NCBI RefSeq assembly: GCF_003254395.2
Contig: NC_037639.1
Coordinates: 7,451,501 to 7,515,500 of the forward strand
DNA length: 64,000 nucleotides
Origin: Apis mellifera
Lineage: Eukaryota; Arthropoda; Insecta; Hymenoptera; Apidae
Direction of reading: 5' to 3'
Part shown: one piece after another, positions 37,829 through 50,173 of the stretch
How positions within the stretch are numbered: position 1 is the first letter of the stretch
Layout of the letters: each line of letters begins with the position of its first letter
The notes under the pieces: generated by a model
The model's input: only the letters and a program-made list of their open reading frames with translations
Databases searched by the model: none
Told to the model about the DNA's origin: nothing
Translations under genes and position numbers: made by a program

Positions 37829-39540
37829 ATTTATTTAAACTGGTTGCAATTTAAATGAAAGAGAAGTAAAAATATATAACGAGTTCTAGTTGCCCCGACA
37901 TGGAAAACTTTATTTCGAACGAGCCGCGTAAATCAAGTTGTATAGGGGGCGGCCGCTTAAGCGTGACATTCAATTCCGCAAACAAGCCGGAGAATCTGCC
38001 AATTTCGGCAATTCACGATACCGTATACCCGTGCCTCGTAAATCCCTGTAAACGAGGTACAAAAATGGTCGAAGTTCACGCGACACCAGTTCCAACTTTG
38101 CCCCATTCGAGTGTCTCTCGTTCTATGTCGCGTATGTTAAAGGTGGCCACATGCATTCAGTTACTGTTTCAGGAAGTCGGTTGGCCGCCGACGAAGAAGC
38201 TCGGCAAAGGAGCTTGAAATAAGGAAATTGTATCCATCAAAAATTCAATCTGCTCGAGGGCTCGTGGTTCCTTGAGGTAAAAAGAAAAAAAAAAGAGAGA
38301 GAAAGAAGAAAAGATACCACGTTTCGTGGAATTCTTGAGACTCGGGCTCAAAAGGAAGGAATTAAATGATATTGGCCAGCAAGAAGAAAGGGAAGAAATT
38401 AAACTATCTTTAATTTCGTGCGAATATATTTCGTGATAAAAGTATAAAATCGATACCGTGTTTCCCGTGTTAAATTAAATTGAATCCCGAGATTAAACAC
38501 TCGAGATATTCAATCTCGTCTAAAACTCTAAAAAGAAAAAAAAAAAAAAACTCTATAATCCACTTTCTCTATACGCAAATACATCAATCTTTCAGCGCGG
38601 AATGCATCGACCATATTTTCATCACGATACTTCGCGTCCCCGCAAAAGTTTCAATCCTCCTAAAACTCGTGTACAAAAAAAAAGAAAAGAAAAGAAAAGG
38701 AAAAGGAAAAAAAGAAGCAAACGAAATTCACCACGGTGACAAACGACGACACTAGACGTCGAAAACAACGCTATATCCAATCTAGCCGCTATATATATAT
38801 ATCCTCGCCTCCAAATTCTCCATTCTTCTCCTCCTCCTCCGGAGAACCGCATGCACCAGATTCTTAAAAGGCAAGGAAAAGTATCCGCGGCGAGACACGG
38901 CGGAGTTCGAATTGGCGCGTTCGCTTCCCGGAGCATGTGCGGCCCATAAATAACATGTAAATATTTTCAATAACTGCACACCCCCGGCCCCGGCATGAAA
39001 AATGCAAACCGCTTTGCCGTCCGATCGCTCGCCTCTCGCCTCGTATGCACCGGCTCCTCCAATCCCGGATACAAGCCACTCGAGATCGGCGACTACCCCT
39101 GCCTCCTCCTCCTCTTTCACCATCCCCCTCGATCCTCCCACATCTGTCCTTCTCCTCCTCCTCGGCAAACTATCTTTTAATATATCTGTATGTACACGGT
39201 GTCCCCCGCGAAATTTATGGCACCGGACGCCGCGCCGGCCGATATTTGTTTCACTCGAGAGTCACGGCCTCCTCCCACCCCCTTGCTGCGGTCGTCTTGT
39301 TGTACGAATCGTGTTGTATCGTGAAAAGAGTCGCTCTAGGGGACGTAACAATTTCGAAGGGTGAGAGCGATATAATTTTGCCAAAACCTCTTGCGAGCGA
39401 CGACGTGTGTCTCTTCGAGTGGGATGACATCATTTGTACGAATATAACTGTGAAATATTAGATTTTCGTGAATAGAAGAATGAATTGGATCTGATTTGAT
39501 TGCTCTGTAAATCGTTGCAAATGTCGTAAGATGTATTTTT
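37829..39540. other. Intronic stretch just upstream of the Rbp6 exon
   Basis: The 37860-38220 part is non-repetitive and balanced in composition, with an open frame of 105 codons on the + strand (37900-38217) that has no recognisable domain. Purine tracts follow (about 38284-38312, 38675-38717). A short (TA)n lies near 38792, and the CpG-rich 38870-39010 patch contains TAAAT/ATAAATAA motifs. Confidence 0.55.
38675..38717. repeat. 43-nt homopurine tract
   Basis: Uninterrupted A/G with (AAAAG)n character. Confidence 0.9.
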
Positions 39541-39556
39541 CGTTTTCTGTTAACAG
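39541..39556 (+). other. Splice acceptor (3' splice site) of the Rbp6 exon
   Basis: A pyrimidine-rich stretch ending in TTAACAG lies directly before the RRM codons. The AG is at 39555-39556. A CTGAT sequence at 39491-39495 matches the CTRAY branch-point consensus at a somewhat long distance; other branch points are possible. The reading frame upstream of this AG loses all resemblance to an RRM, which fixes the boundary. Confidence 0.88.
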
Positions 39557-39641
39557 GGGCTTCGGATTCATCACGTTCGCAGATCCGGCGAGTGTGGACA
39601 AAGTGCTGGCGCAGGGTAATCACGAGTTGGACGGCAAGAAA
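39557..39641 (+). CDS. Rbp6: Internal coding exon of Musashi-family RNA-binding protein Rbp6 (RRM1, RNP1 half)
   Basis: Seen: an 85-base exon between a polypyrimidine-AG acceptor and a GTAAGT donor. It carries the last base of a split Arg codon followed by 28 complete codons, beginning GFGFITFADPAS and ending HELDGKK. With the split Arg this gives the RNP1 octamer R-G-F-G-F-I-T-F, whose aromatic residues contact RNA; the VDKVLAQG helix and the HELDGKK strand follow. Known: Musashi/Rbp6 proteins carry two RRMs and bind UAG-containing motifs in mRNA 3' UTRs to control translation, mainly in neural and progenitor cells. DPASVDKVL and HELDGKK fit Rbp6/Musashi-2 better than Drosophila msi (EPCTVEKVL) or DAZAP1. 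The exon is partial for the protein: RNP2 lies upstream, and the VDPKVAFPRR-type linker plus RRM2 should follow downstream, outside this window. The exon starts in phase 2 and ends on a codon boundary. Confidence 0.92.
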
Positions 39642-39647
39642 GTAAGT
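39642..39647 (+). other. Splice donor (5' splice site) of the Rbp6 exon
   Basis: GTAAGT directly follows the Lys-Lys codons (AAG AAA). Resemblance to the RRM family stops exactly here, and the expected continuation (Val-Asp-Pro-Lys) is absent, so the exon must end at 39641. Confidence 0.88.
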
Positions 39648-40432
39648 ATGCGTGCATTTTCATTACAAATTCTATATCTCTATAAATATTATAAAATTTC
39701 TTGCATTCTCCCCATAATCGCTAATTCCGTCTAATTCGAGATAACGACTCTGGGACTTTTATCATCGCCTACGAGGCCAATTAGAAGAGAAAAACTAGTT
39801 ATATCGGGTTTACGCTGCTCTCGCGGCATAATTATCGAACGCGGTCGTTAAAAACGGTCACGTCTTCGCGGTGGCATTCTGTTACGCGCTAATAGGGGAT
39901 CGTTAGTTCATCGTGCGCTCAACGATGATCGTCTTAATATCGTTGGCATCTACTCTGTGAGACGGGCGTGTGCAACAAGCTACAGGACATAAAAAGATGA
40001 CGAAGAGTTGTGGTCGAACGAGAAGAAGCATCGATCTCGAAATTTCGTGTGGAAAACGTCGAGACGAAAAATCATGGTTCGAGTGATGAAAGTAATTAAC
40101 CGTGGATTTCTCGATCAAGAGATAATCGATACAGCACGATCCAAGTTAATTGAACGCGTTGATAGATAAGATTGGACTCGTGTCTTGATTCCCGCGCCCG
40201 TCATTTGTCTCGATTTCATTTGGCGCAAGAAATTGATTGGTTATTGGAACCACGTTCCAGCATCGAGAACAGGGCAAACAAATTTTTCGGTGGAAATTCG
40301 TGGAGATGCGAAGAATACGGAGAGAATTTATTAAATGTTAGAAATGTTAGGATAAAGAAATTTGTAGGGGTAGAGTTTTCTGTTTGATGAAAAGAATGCG
40401 TGCAGAGCGTGTCCGTTTCGTGATTTAAAATT

Positions 40433-40450
40433 AAAAAAAAAAAAAAAAAA
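40433..40450. repeat. A18 homopolymer
   Basis: 18 consecutive A in AT-rich DNA. Confidence 0.85.
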
Positions 40451-40920
40451 TTATGTATAATTATTATAAACGGGTGTGGATAACGTGATTGAAGTAATTA
40501 GATTTTACGAAACTTACCACAACCGAACATTTTCACGTTAAACGACAATTTTTGAGCATAATCCTTATTATTCCCATTGAACATTTCGGTAATTTATTTA
40601 AATTATCCGTCCCCGTAACGTAATAATAATAATCCGAACAAAACCATGCAAATTACGTGTATTAATGTCCAGTAAATTCATAAAGACACGCAATTATGCA
40701 TAATACGTCCGACATTTATAATACTCCAATCCGACGTTCACAATTTCATTCTGATTAAAACCAAAATTCCATTTTCACGACGTAATTATACCCCGTGCGT
40801 TCCTAAAGTCATTTACCATAAATATCTTCGAGTAGTCGCAATTTCGCGCGGATATCCAGATTCTTTTATTAATCCTCCCTTCACACGCTTTCCCCTCCGC
40901 GATGGAAAAATAATTTTCCC

Positions 40921-40937
40921 TCGAGAGATTCTCTCGA
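40921..40937. repeat. Inverted repeat, 8-bp arms
   Basis: TCGAGAGA, one T, then TCTCTCGA. Confidence 0.8.
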
Positions 40938-43264
40938 TTCTCAAAAAAAAAAAAATCTTCCTTGAAAAATTTCAATTCGCGAAATTTTTCCATTCTCAAA
41001 ATTCTCTTCGAAAAATTGTCAACTCTTCTTCCGAATCGATTCTCGATTGGAAAAAAATTCTTTTTGAAACGAAAGTAGTATCACGAGGGTATCGAAGAAA
41101 ACGGAGGGGAACGAAGGGGGTGGAAAATTTCACCGGCTCGTTTCACGCGCGCTTAGACAATTACCAGCGACGAATCGGGGGACGGCACGCGTCGTTGCGC
41201 CGCCGCATTGACCGGAACGATGCTTTTGGCAGAGATTAATCGTGCCGCGCCGCGACGTGTCACCGTTTGCCAAATACATTTCTCCCTCCAGCTTCTCAGG
41301 AGACAATACGGTGGCCTGGAATAATATCGCGGGGATAAGGGTTGAACGGCGGCGGAGGGGACGGACAGAGAGAAATAGTTGCGGACATTAGCTGTCCACA
41401 CGAGCATAAGTACGACGGCCGTGCACCCGTTCCCGCAAGTACTCGGAATACGTATTAACCGGTGGTGGTTGGGCGCCGTTGCCCGCCGTTACCTACGAGG
41501 GGGTATATCCAGACTCACATAAATTTCGCGTAATTCGCTCGCCTAATGCAAATTGCGAGCGCTCCGCGCCGGTGTCTAACACCTCCTCGATAGCGCGCCG
41601 GGAAACGAGATAGGGATGTGCACGAGGCTAAACCTGCCGCATCCTATTTAAGGCTTATTCCCCCTCCCTTGGCCCGCTCGCCTCTCTTTATCTGCCACGT
41701 CGCATACGCGTTGCCTTCGTTTCTTTCTCGAACTCTGGAAATTTTGACGAGATCCCGTAAGGAATATTGCTTGTGGATTCGAGGTTCCGTTAAAAGAATT
41801 AAAAGTAAGATGAGAAAAGAGATACAGAATATGAATTTAAAATGTATAGAAAGAAAGTAACTTAATAATTCGAGAACAAAATCTTATCGAATCTTAACGA
41901 ATCATTCCTTTTCATTTACGAGCTCACTATCATATAAATATATCTTCGTCGATCTTCCTAAATCCGTCTAAACGAGCTCGAAACCGTATCTTGCCTTCCA
42001 TCCTCGATTTGCCATCGATTTGTCTTCATTCGCTTCTGTTCCTTCCTTTCCTCCCTTCCGTCATCCTTCGCACGGGGACGCAAGACGGGAGAAGGGAAGG
42101 TGAGGAGGGGAAGAAGAGACCGCGCTCTCGTCCACTGACAAGCTTCGTCACATTAATTAGCGGATCGTTCGTCTCCGGCCGCGTTAATGAACGCTCTCGT
42201 GTTCTTTCTGAAGAGGCCCTTGGCCCGCGTTGTTCGCGGGGAGAAAATAAACGAAATAAAGGAATGGCGGCGAGGGGCAGGCGGCGGGCCGGAAGTCGCG
42301 ACAACAGCTGCGGATCCTACACGCTGGTTGCGTGTCATCGAGCCGGATGAAAATTCGTCGCCGCCCCCGCAGACGAGGAAGAGATTGACGACACCAGACA
42401 CCGATTTCGCCTCGATTTTCATCCGTTTCGTAATATCACTCTCTCTTAGTACACTTTCTTTCGTCGCCCGTTTCTTATTATCCTCTCCTCGCCTCTCTTA
42501 TTAGCCCTCCTCTTTCCTCTCTTCGAATTATAAAAATGATGAAGCGCGCTCGACGATGATACGGGGAAATACAGGTAAGATTCATTGGAATCTGTTGTTT
42601 GTTTCTTTGGTTTTAATTAAATAAATAGAGCGGAGAATGGATCGTTCGAATTGCGGTGAATAATTGTAAGTTATTAAAAGTAAGAGGGATTAAAAAGAGA
42701 GGGAAGTTTTTTTTTTAGGAAATTTGAAAGGAATGGTATAGTATTTTTCTCGTTCCAAATATTTCTAAAGAATAATTGTTTATTGTTCGACTTTTAATTT
42801 GTGGAACAATTGGATATATTTGTTTCTATTTCTCTCTCTCTCTCTATTTTATCTTCTGCGCACGATCGATCTTTCTAAAGTTAATTCTTGCTCCATTTAA
42901 AATAATAGTATTTTTTAATTCTTGAATTTTTATTTCATCTCTGTTACGGTTATTAAACGGTTTAATTTTTTTTTTACGCTCTAGTTTCATTCAGTTTTGC
43001 AAAAAAGTGAAAGATTCCTTTATCGCTGGATGGAAAAACCTTTGCGTGAAACTGGAACGAGAAAAATCGCGGATATTAACGAAGCTTAGTCTCTTTTAAA
43101 TCTTAAAAAGATTTTTTAACCGATACAGATGGAACTCGAAAAAGATCAAATTATATTTCCAATTCTTCCTTATCAAATTTTCCCTCGATAATCGCACGAG
43201 AGAGATAATCTCGTCCCCCTCCCGATAATTTCACAAAAATTCCCTGATTTTTCAACCCTCCGAT

Positions 43265-43311
43265 GAAGAGGGAAAAAAAAAAAGGAAAAAGAAAAAAAGA
43301 GGGGAAAAAAG
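43265..43311. repeat. 47-nt homopurine tract
   Basis: Uninterrupted A/G, mainly A runs with GGGG near the end. Confidence 0.9.
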
Positions 43312-46222
43312 CTACCACGTTACGTTCGAGCCATTTCCACCAGTCATTCCGACCAGTTTTGCCGAATTAACGCGATTCAATGGGCGCCGAATGATAAACG
43401 ATGATCCATCGGATTATCACGGGCGAGCAGAAGAAGACACAGCGGCGCGCACCGGTCGGCGGACATTTTTGTCGTCCGATTTCCAGGGTAGGTGGGCGCG
43501 TGTCACTGGCAGGGCCGGTTTAATATTATCGAAAATCATTGGGACGCACGAGCGATTCTGCGAATCGATGCCAGATCGTGTTCCTCTCTATTTGCCCCGG
43601 GACACAATGATTTCGCAAGCTGCCGCGTAAGCACCCCCATCCAAACGAGAGATGCCTACGGCCGATCAGAATGGCCGTTAGATTGCGCTTAATCGCGCTT
43701 GATTCCTGATTAAAAAGTACACGAGTCGCACGTGCCGCAACCTCATTTGTCTCTCGCATTTAATCCATCAACAATAGTTACAAATCAAACGGGGTTGCAT
43801 ACGCGATACGCGTGAAAATGACACGACGTCGAGCAATTTTTATTTATCTATTTCTCTCTCCTTTTTTTTCCTTTTTTTTTTTGGTTTATTGATGATATTG
43901 TGCTTTTTTTTATCATTATTATTTATCGTGGATATTCCGTGCCTTCCTCTTTTTTTTATTCGGAATTTTTTTCCTTTTTTTTATTATTTTTCAAAGAGTG
44001 TGCTTTTTACGGCACCATTTTTCGTGGCGCCAATCGGAAATACTATTTTTGAAAGTGCCTGAATCGCATTCGATGCTTTATATTGAACAGTTTCTATTGT
44101 ATAAATTACCTTTGAAGCGTGTTTATAATCTGTGCAATAGTTTTTAGTTCCTTTTGTGACCGTGGATATAAATTGTATTAATGTAGAAATATGTAGGAGT
44201 CATTTTTACTCTCAAGATATTAAAGATTTGCGATTGGATCGTATACAAAAATTCTTTCTCTCCATCGTTCGAAAACTTGACACGATTACTTGTATTAAAA
44301 CAAAAATCTTTTCACGAATCTCGAACGAACTTTTAATACGAAAAAGACTCGCATTTTACGCGGGTAAAACCGAGAAAGACACCGAAAGAACGAAATAGAA
44401 TGTCGTGTTCAACCCGACAGAAGGATCTTGCAAAGGGTTGAACTCGAGAAATTGCACTGTCACGGAAGTCTGCCGTGTAATATACAGTTTCCCTGATTCC
44501 GAATATTAGTTTTTGTTGATGCACGGTTCAAACGAATGTTGCTGGATACTAGAAACGACCCTTCTCCCCACCTTCCACTTTTCATCCCCGTCTCGTGATA
44601 TACGAATATTCACGTGATATACGTGACGATACGTGCGGCGTGCAATTAGATTTGTTACCGCGAAAATGAGCTTCGAGGAAGGGAAAACCCCCTTGTATAT
44701 GCGGAAAAGTGTGACGACACGTGTTAGGGTGTCACGAATGAACTCCTCGTGTCACGTGTCACGTTCTTCTCGACGATACTCAAACGTGGAACGCGATTAT
44801 TGGCTACATTATATTCCGCGTATCGTGCAAAAAGATGAAACGGCGCGATGAAATGTTTCCGAGCGGAGTTGACGGTAATTAAAACCGTTGTGAAATTATT
44901 TCGCGTGCATGAAGATTATTCTTTCGAAATGGAACTTTTTTCTTGCAGAAATATATTTCTCGATGGACCACATAGATTTCTCTGTTCCCGAATTCTCGTT
45001 CGATAGTGCACGAATTTCATGGATATCTGAGAATGTAGCACTTGTGAAAGAATACTCTGTGTCGATTCTCTTTCTTGACCGTGGATATTTACGTTTACGT
45101 TTATATTCGAGCACAAATTTTGCTCCAAAGAATGTGGTGAGATACCAGAGCGTTTTATTTGAAACGTATTCGAGGGAAACTTTTCCTTTAATCCTGATCG
45201 AACTGCAATGAATTCGAGATATCTTCTACACGGAAAAGTAGAATAAGATTGAAAGTATGAAAAATTATAATGTAATTTTGACAGATTGCAATGATACAAT
45301 TTCGAATTATGGATGGATGGATTTACACACACACACAAGTGTAAGAGGGGAAATGGAGAAAAGTTAAGAGACATGGGAAATTGTCAAAGCTCTTTAGAAA
45401 TATCTCAATGGCCCGCATTCCCGAATCGAAATATTTCAGGGATTCGCGACGCGATCTATGCTCTTCTTCCGCCTCCTTTTCTCCTGTTTTACGAATAAAT
45501 GGTGTAGCTACCAGGGGAAAGAAGAATGAGGGTTTAACCTCTTTGACTCACTCTTCCCCGTAACGATCGCGAAAGAGAGCAACACAAAGGGACGAAGGAA
45601 GATCGAAACGAGATATAGGCTCTCGATCTTTCTCGAGTTTTATCCATCGAGTATATACCATTCTCGTTCTTCGTCACATGTTGATAGAATTGATTGGTTA
45701 GATTTCGAAAATTATTTGTATTTTTTTTACAAATTTACGTGATGAAATATCTATCATAAATATTTTAATATTTTCACCGATAATTATTATTATCGGTTAC
45801 AATTTTATCTAATATTTTTATCGTGATAAAAAATTTCGAATTGTCGATAATTTAACATCGGCGGTGAAAAATTCCGCGTGATTCTGATTTTTAAAATTTC
45901 AATTATAACAATAATTGATATTAATCGAAGGGAGCGTTAATGAAATGAAGTTATAATCCACGTTATAAATTAATTCATTACATTTCGATATTCGTGTCAA
46001 AATTCCCTTACGTGTTACCGAACGGATAAAAATCCAACAGAGGAGATTTCCCCTTCTACTAGTCAGGATTTCTCTCCTCGAATAATTTCATTCGAATCGA
46101 CGTCACGTAGAGAAATTGATTTCGCAATTGATCGCGCAATCTGGACAAAGTCCAGGAACGAATATCGCGATTTTATTGCCATCATGAAGAGAAGATTCAA
46201 CCGGTGACTCTGTTTCGCGTTC

Positions 46223-46242
46223 CCTCTCTCTCTCTCTCTCTC
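46223..46242. repeat. (CT)n microsatellite
   Basis: About ten CT units. Confidence 0.88.
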
Positions 46243-46478
46243 GTTTCCTCCCCCGACACTCCTTAAACCCTTCACGTACGCTTCGAGCATCCATTCGAGC
46301 TGGAGGTTCAGAAAATGGTGAAAAATAAGCAGCGTCGCTCATCCACGGAATAATTTATTTGGAGGGCCCGAAGCCACTAAGCCTCGCGGAAATTGTCTGC
46401 AGTCCTTTACAAAACTCCAGCCACCCCTGATTCTTCTCCTCTCCCTCGAATCTTCGCTTCTCCTCACTTCTCTGCGCG

Positions 46479-46544
46479 TTTCTTTCTTTCTTCCTCCTCC
46501 TCCTTCTTCTTCTTCTTCTCCTCTTCTTTCTCTCTCTTTCCTTC
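46479..46544. repeat. 66-nt homopyrimidine tract
   Basis: TTTC units, then CCT and CTT trinucleotides, then CT dinucleotides, with no purine. Confidence 0.92.
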
Positions 46545-47609
46545 GTAGAGCGAGTCAACAATATGAGAAGCGTCCATTGTCGAATGCTTTTAAATTTGAA
46601 ATACAAACCGTCTGCCTTACCACCCCTCCTCGCTCAGGCACCCACGCACCATCTACCGACCCCTACCTTCCTCCACAACCTATCAACGTCATCGTGCATG
46701 CGCACCTTCTATCCAAAAGGCTTTCACACTTGCATTTTTTTTCACCGTTCTCGATTTCAAACTTTCCTTGCCTTCCTCTCTCTTCCTCTTCTCCCTTTTC
46801 TCTCGACTCCCTTTACTGCAGGTGGATCTCAAGTTTTTTGTCCCCTTCCTGCGTACCTCTCGTTCCCCGCGACACGAAAAACAAATTCCAGGAAATACCG
46901 TCGAGCATTTCGAGGATGGATTACATAACTTGGGATGGATGATTCGATCGATCCAAGTGGAAGATCCCACTGCCACGAAGAATCATCTGTTTCTTTTAAT
47001 AGCTTTCCTCGAATCCAATCATTCTTGGACGAATCCAGATCTTGCGTAATCTTGATTAATAGAAAAATTCATCAGCAATCGAGATGTATCCATTCGTTGT
47101 CGTGTATCAAATGATACAAATTGACAAAGTAACTTCTCACTTAATAATAAAGTAATATAATACAATACAAATATTCACATTTGCAAAGAATCCAAGAATT
47201 CCAAGGGACGATAAGATAAATATCAATTGGTAATTCCAATTCTGAGCATGCAAGTCGTAATTAAAACGCTGCCGTAACGGCAACCAGCTGTTCCATATCC
47301 CATAATCTTTTAACGGGTAGAAACAACAATAATAACAACAGTAATAACAGCTCTCTCTCTCTCTCCCTTCCTTTCTCTTTTGCAACGAGCAACCCCTAAA
47401 ATCTCGCAACGATTCCAACCGTTGAACGATACATTAGGTTCAGAATGATCTCGTTAATCCCGGGCCACTGGGTTTCGAAGATATATTCCCTGCCCTTTCG
47501 AGCAACTTCCGCTTATCAAGGCCGCGAATTAAACTGCGAAACAGAGGCTCCCGTAGCATCTGTTGCTACCACGGCTTTAATTCGTTCCCACTGCGCGTTT
47601 CGCGGTCGG

Positions 47610-47657
47610 TATATGTGTATATATGTATGTGTACATGTGTGTATGTGTGTGTACACG
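47610..47657. repeat. 48-bp strictly alternating (TG/TA)n tract
   Basis: Every base alternates pyrimidine-purine across 48 bases: TATATGTG, TATATATG, TATGTGTACATG, then (TG)n and TACACG. This is a strong left-handed (Z-DNA) candidate and a probable polymorphic microsatellite. Confidence 0.92.
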
Positions 47658-48745
47658 AGGGTTGTAATCACAGCGAAAACAAGTCGAAAACTAGGACGGT
47701 TGGTATCTCGCTGCTTGTCGGAATAAAATTACGTAAAAATTGGCATGCATACGCGGAGTTAGAAGGTACGAGATAGCCGCATGATTTACTCTAATTGTTA
47801 AGCATCAGTTTGTTCGAGAAGTTTCGTTTATACATCCAACTTGAAACTCGTTGTTGTTTTTTTTGTGTGTGTTTTTTCCTCTTTTTTTTTTGGAGTTTCC
47901 ACTCCCATTTTTACATTCGTGTACGTTTCGTCCAATTTTCAGGATAATACTTTCGTAGAATGTTAACTCTCGTCGATCAAAATTGAATGTCTTTAAAATT
48001 ATCGGCTATTTATAAATATTTATTATTATCTTGAAAGAAAAAATAAATTTTCTCCAAGAAATCTTTAAAAATTCGAATCATCTCGTTCGATTAAGAATCC
48101 ATCTCTCTACTTTGTTTCGCGCGCGTAAGCATCGTAAGCACAATAACAATTTTTCTGGAAATTGGAAGTTGAATATAGAAAATTCCACTCGATCAAGATT
48201 CGTCGCGTTTTATGATCGTTTATAAGCCCGACGAGTTATTTTTTCCCCCCCTAAGGCTGTGCCGTTGCTCGAATTCCATCGATGATTTATTCTTCTATTT
48301 ACCGATATATCGAACGGGCTGAGAGCGGGAACGAAATTTTTCATCGCGATACCGGCAACCGGTGTCCTCGCGCATGCATCCTACACGTAACGAACGCGAC
48401 GTGAAATTACAATTTCAGCCGGCGTCGCTTCCATTAGTCGAGCGTGTAAATCATTTTTCCCTAATGCGCTAAAAATTCGGCCGGAATATCGGCACATGAA
48501 TATTTCGTGCCCGGACGAATCTGATAACGTTGGATTTTTGATTACGATTTAACCAACTTGTTTCGCGATTTCGCGTGTGCACTTCGAAAATTCGAAAATC
48601 CGGGTAAAAACCGTATGAAATTGCATCCCAGAGACGGCTCCTGCTTTTTTCCCCCCGAATATCGTTTTAACGAAAAATCCTGTTTCAAGAAGTGTTAATA
48701 TTGTTCGAAGATGCCTCTTCGAAAATGTTTGTTTCATATTGACTG

Positions 48746-48765
48746 AAACCGATATAAACCGATAT
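48746..48765. repeat. 10-bp tandem duplication
   Basis: AAACCGATAT occurs twice in direct succession. Confidence 0.8.
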
Positions 48766-49752
48766 AATGTATCAGTCATTTTCAAGAGAAATTGTAAAAT
48801 ATATCTAAATATCCCAAAATTAAATAGTATAACATCTCAAACACGTAGATAATCGTAACTAAAAATATTCGTTTGAATTAATGAAACTCGATTGTAATGA
48901 TTGTAAAATGAAACTTAAAGATTGCTCTGCATTCAACATAGTAGAAACTACTAATAAAATTAAAAATACGAGAAGAATCGTTCGGAATCGTAATAAAATG
49001 AAACTGGAGGAAATAACTTCAAGTTCCAGTGATTTGAATGAAAGTTGTCCTCGATAATTAAGAGGAGGGAATAGAAGACGAGGACGAATCAATGTCTGGA
49101 ATATTCTCAACGATATCTGACGTAAAACGAAACGGCGAAATTTATCCTGGATACCTCTTGATACCGTTCCCTCTGATATCGAGGAAACACGATCTCCTTA
49201 ATAGCCCGGAATCAACAGCAACTTTTCCGACCAATTCCTCTCCTTGTCAAGGAATAAACTGTCACTGTCAGTTCAGTCAGGGGGAGTCGGAATGGAAACT
49301 CCCCGCGAAAGTTACCCCCCTTAGTTATAAATCAGATCGAGGCAGGGTCTTAAATATTTCACGGGGAAACTTTTCCTTTCCTTTCTCGATCTATCTGTCG
49401 ACGGATGCATCCACGTTTTCCAAAGTGAAAAACCATCTGGAACGTGCCCCCCTGTCTTTTGAAATTTTTAACAGCCACTTGTCCTCTGTGCGGCTCCTCG
49501 ATTAATTAATCTTTCGACCGGATTCGCGCCGAATTGGCCTGCCCTCTCCTCCTTGGGCCGCTCGTTAAGGGACAGTCTTGATCGAGTTTAAATTGAAATT
49601 TAAGTATTGATTAATCGTTCTTGATTGTTGTTGTTTGTTGTTGAATTGTTGGATTAAATTACCCCCGATTCATCATTTATGAATCGATGTTTGCGTACCG
49701 CTGGACAAGAATTTTACGTAACCGCTACAATTAACAAATTAAATGATGATTA

Positions 49753-49772
49753 AATAATAATAATAATAATAA
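49753..49772. repeat. (AAT)n microsatellite
   Basis: Six or more AAT units. Confidence 0.88.
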
Positions 49773-50156
49773 CGATTGCACGAGTAATGTTAAATTCTCT
49801 CGAAATAAATTCTCGTATATTTGAAAATCTCGTATAACTACAAATTTTGATTTCATATTTATCACAGGTATAGTTTCGATTTGTACGGTAAGATTTCAAC
49901 GGTGATAAAATTTATTTGTACATGCGCGTGCAATTTTAATCGACAGTTAATTTTTATATCCAAATAACCAGAAGAATAATAAACGCGTAAAAATAAATTA
50001 CATATATAAAAAAAAACCATCATCAATCGCACAACGATAAAAGCGAAAGGTACTTCGATGAAATTCACAAGTGTATCGATTTCAATCTAGCCAGATAACG
50101 CGGCATCGCCGTTATTAACAATCAGCCACTCGACGAACGGCATTAAAATTTGTAAC

Positions 50157-50173
50157 GGGAGGGGGGGGGAGGG
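50157..50173 (+). other. G-quadruplex motif
   Basis: G3-A-G9-A-G3 on the sense strand. The G9 run can supply two G3 tracts with a three-base loop. Confidence 0.68.

Larger units (their letters stand above)
1..39556 (+). other. Rbp6: 3' part of a giant Rbp6 intron
   Basis: Everything upstream of the exon in this window is best read as one intron, or several if an unrecognised short exon exists, of the + strand host gene. I looked for the start of RRM1 (RNP2-type FIGGLSW sequence) and did not find it. The sequence is non-coding in character: stop codons in all frames, microsatellites, poly-purine tracts and alternating AT-rich and CpG-rich patches. An antisense protein-like frame is nested at 19227-19698. 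Alternative first exons or promoters cannot be excluded, because non-coding exons are not visible by eye. Confidence 0.7.
39648..47609. other. Intronic stretch after the Rbp6 exon, no gene recognised
   Basis: The first kilobase is mixed; an A18 run lies at 40433-40450. 40921-40937 is an eight-bp-arm inverted repeat (TCGAGAGA/TCTCTCGA). CpG-rich patches lie at 41140-41620, 42080-42380 and 43330-43640. A 47-nt purine tract sits at 43265-43311 and T-rich DNA at 43850-43990. (CT)n lies at 46223-46242 and a 66-nt pyrimidine tract at 46479-46544. Confidence 0.6.

Noticed and set aside
49092..49505. 137-codon + strand open frame
   Set aside because: Ser/Pro-rich and without domain or splice context; judged to be a chance frame.
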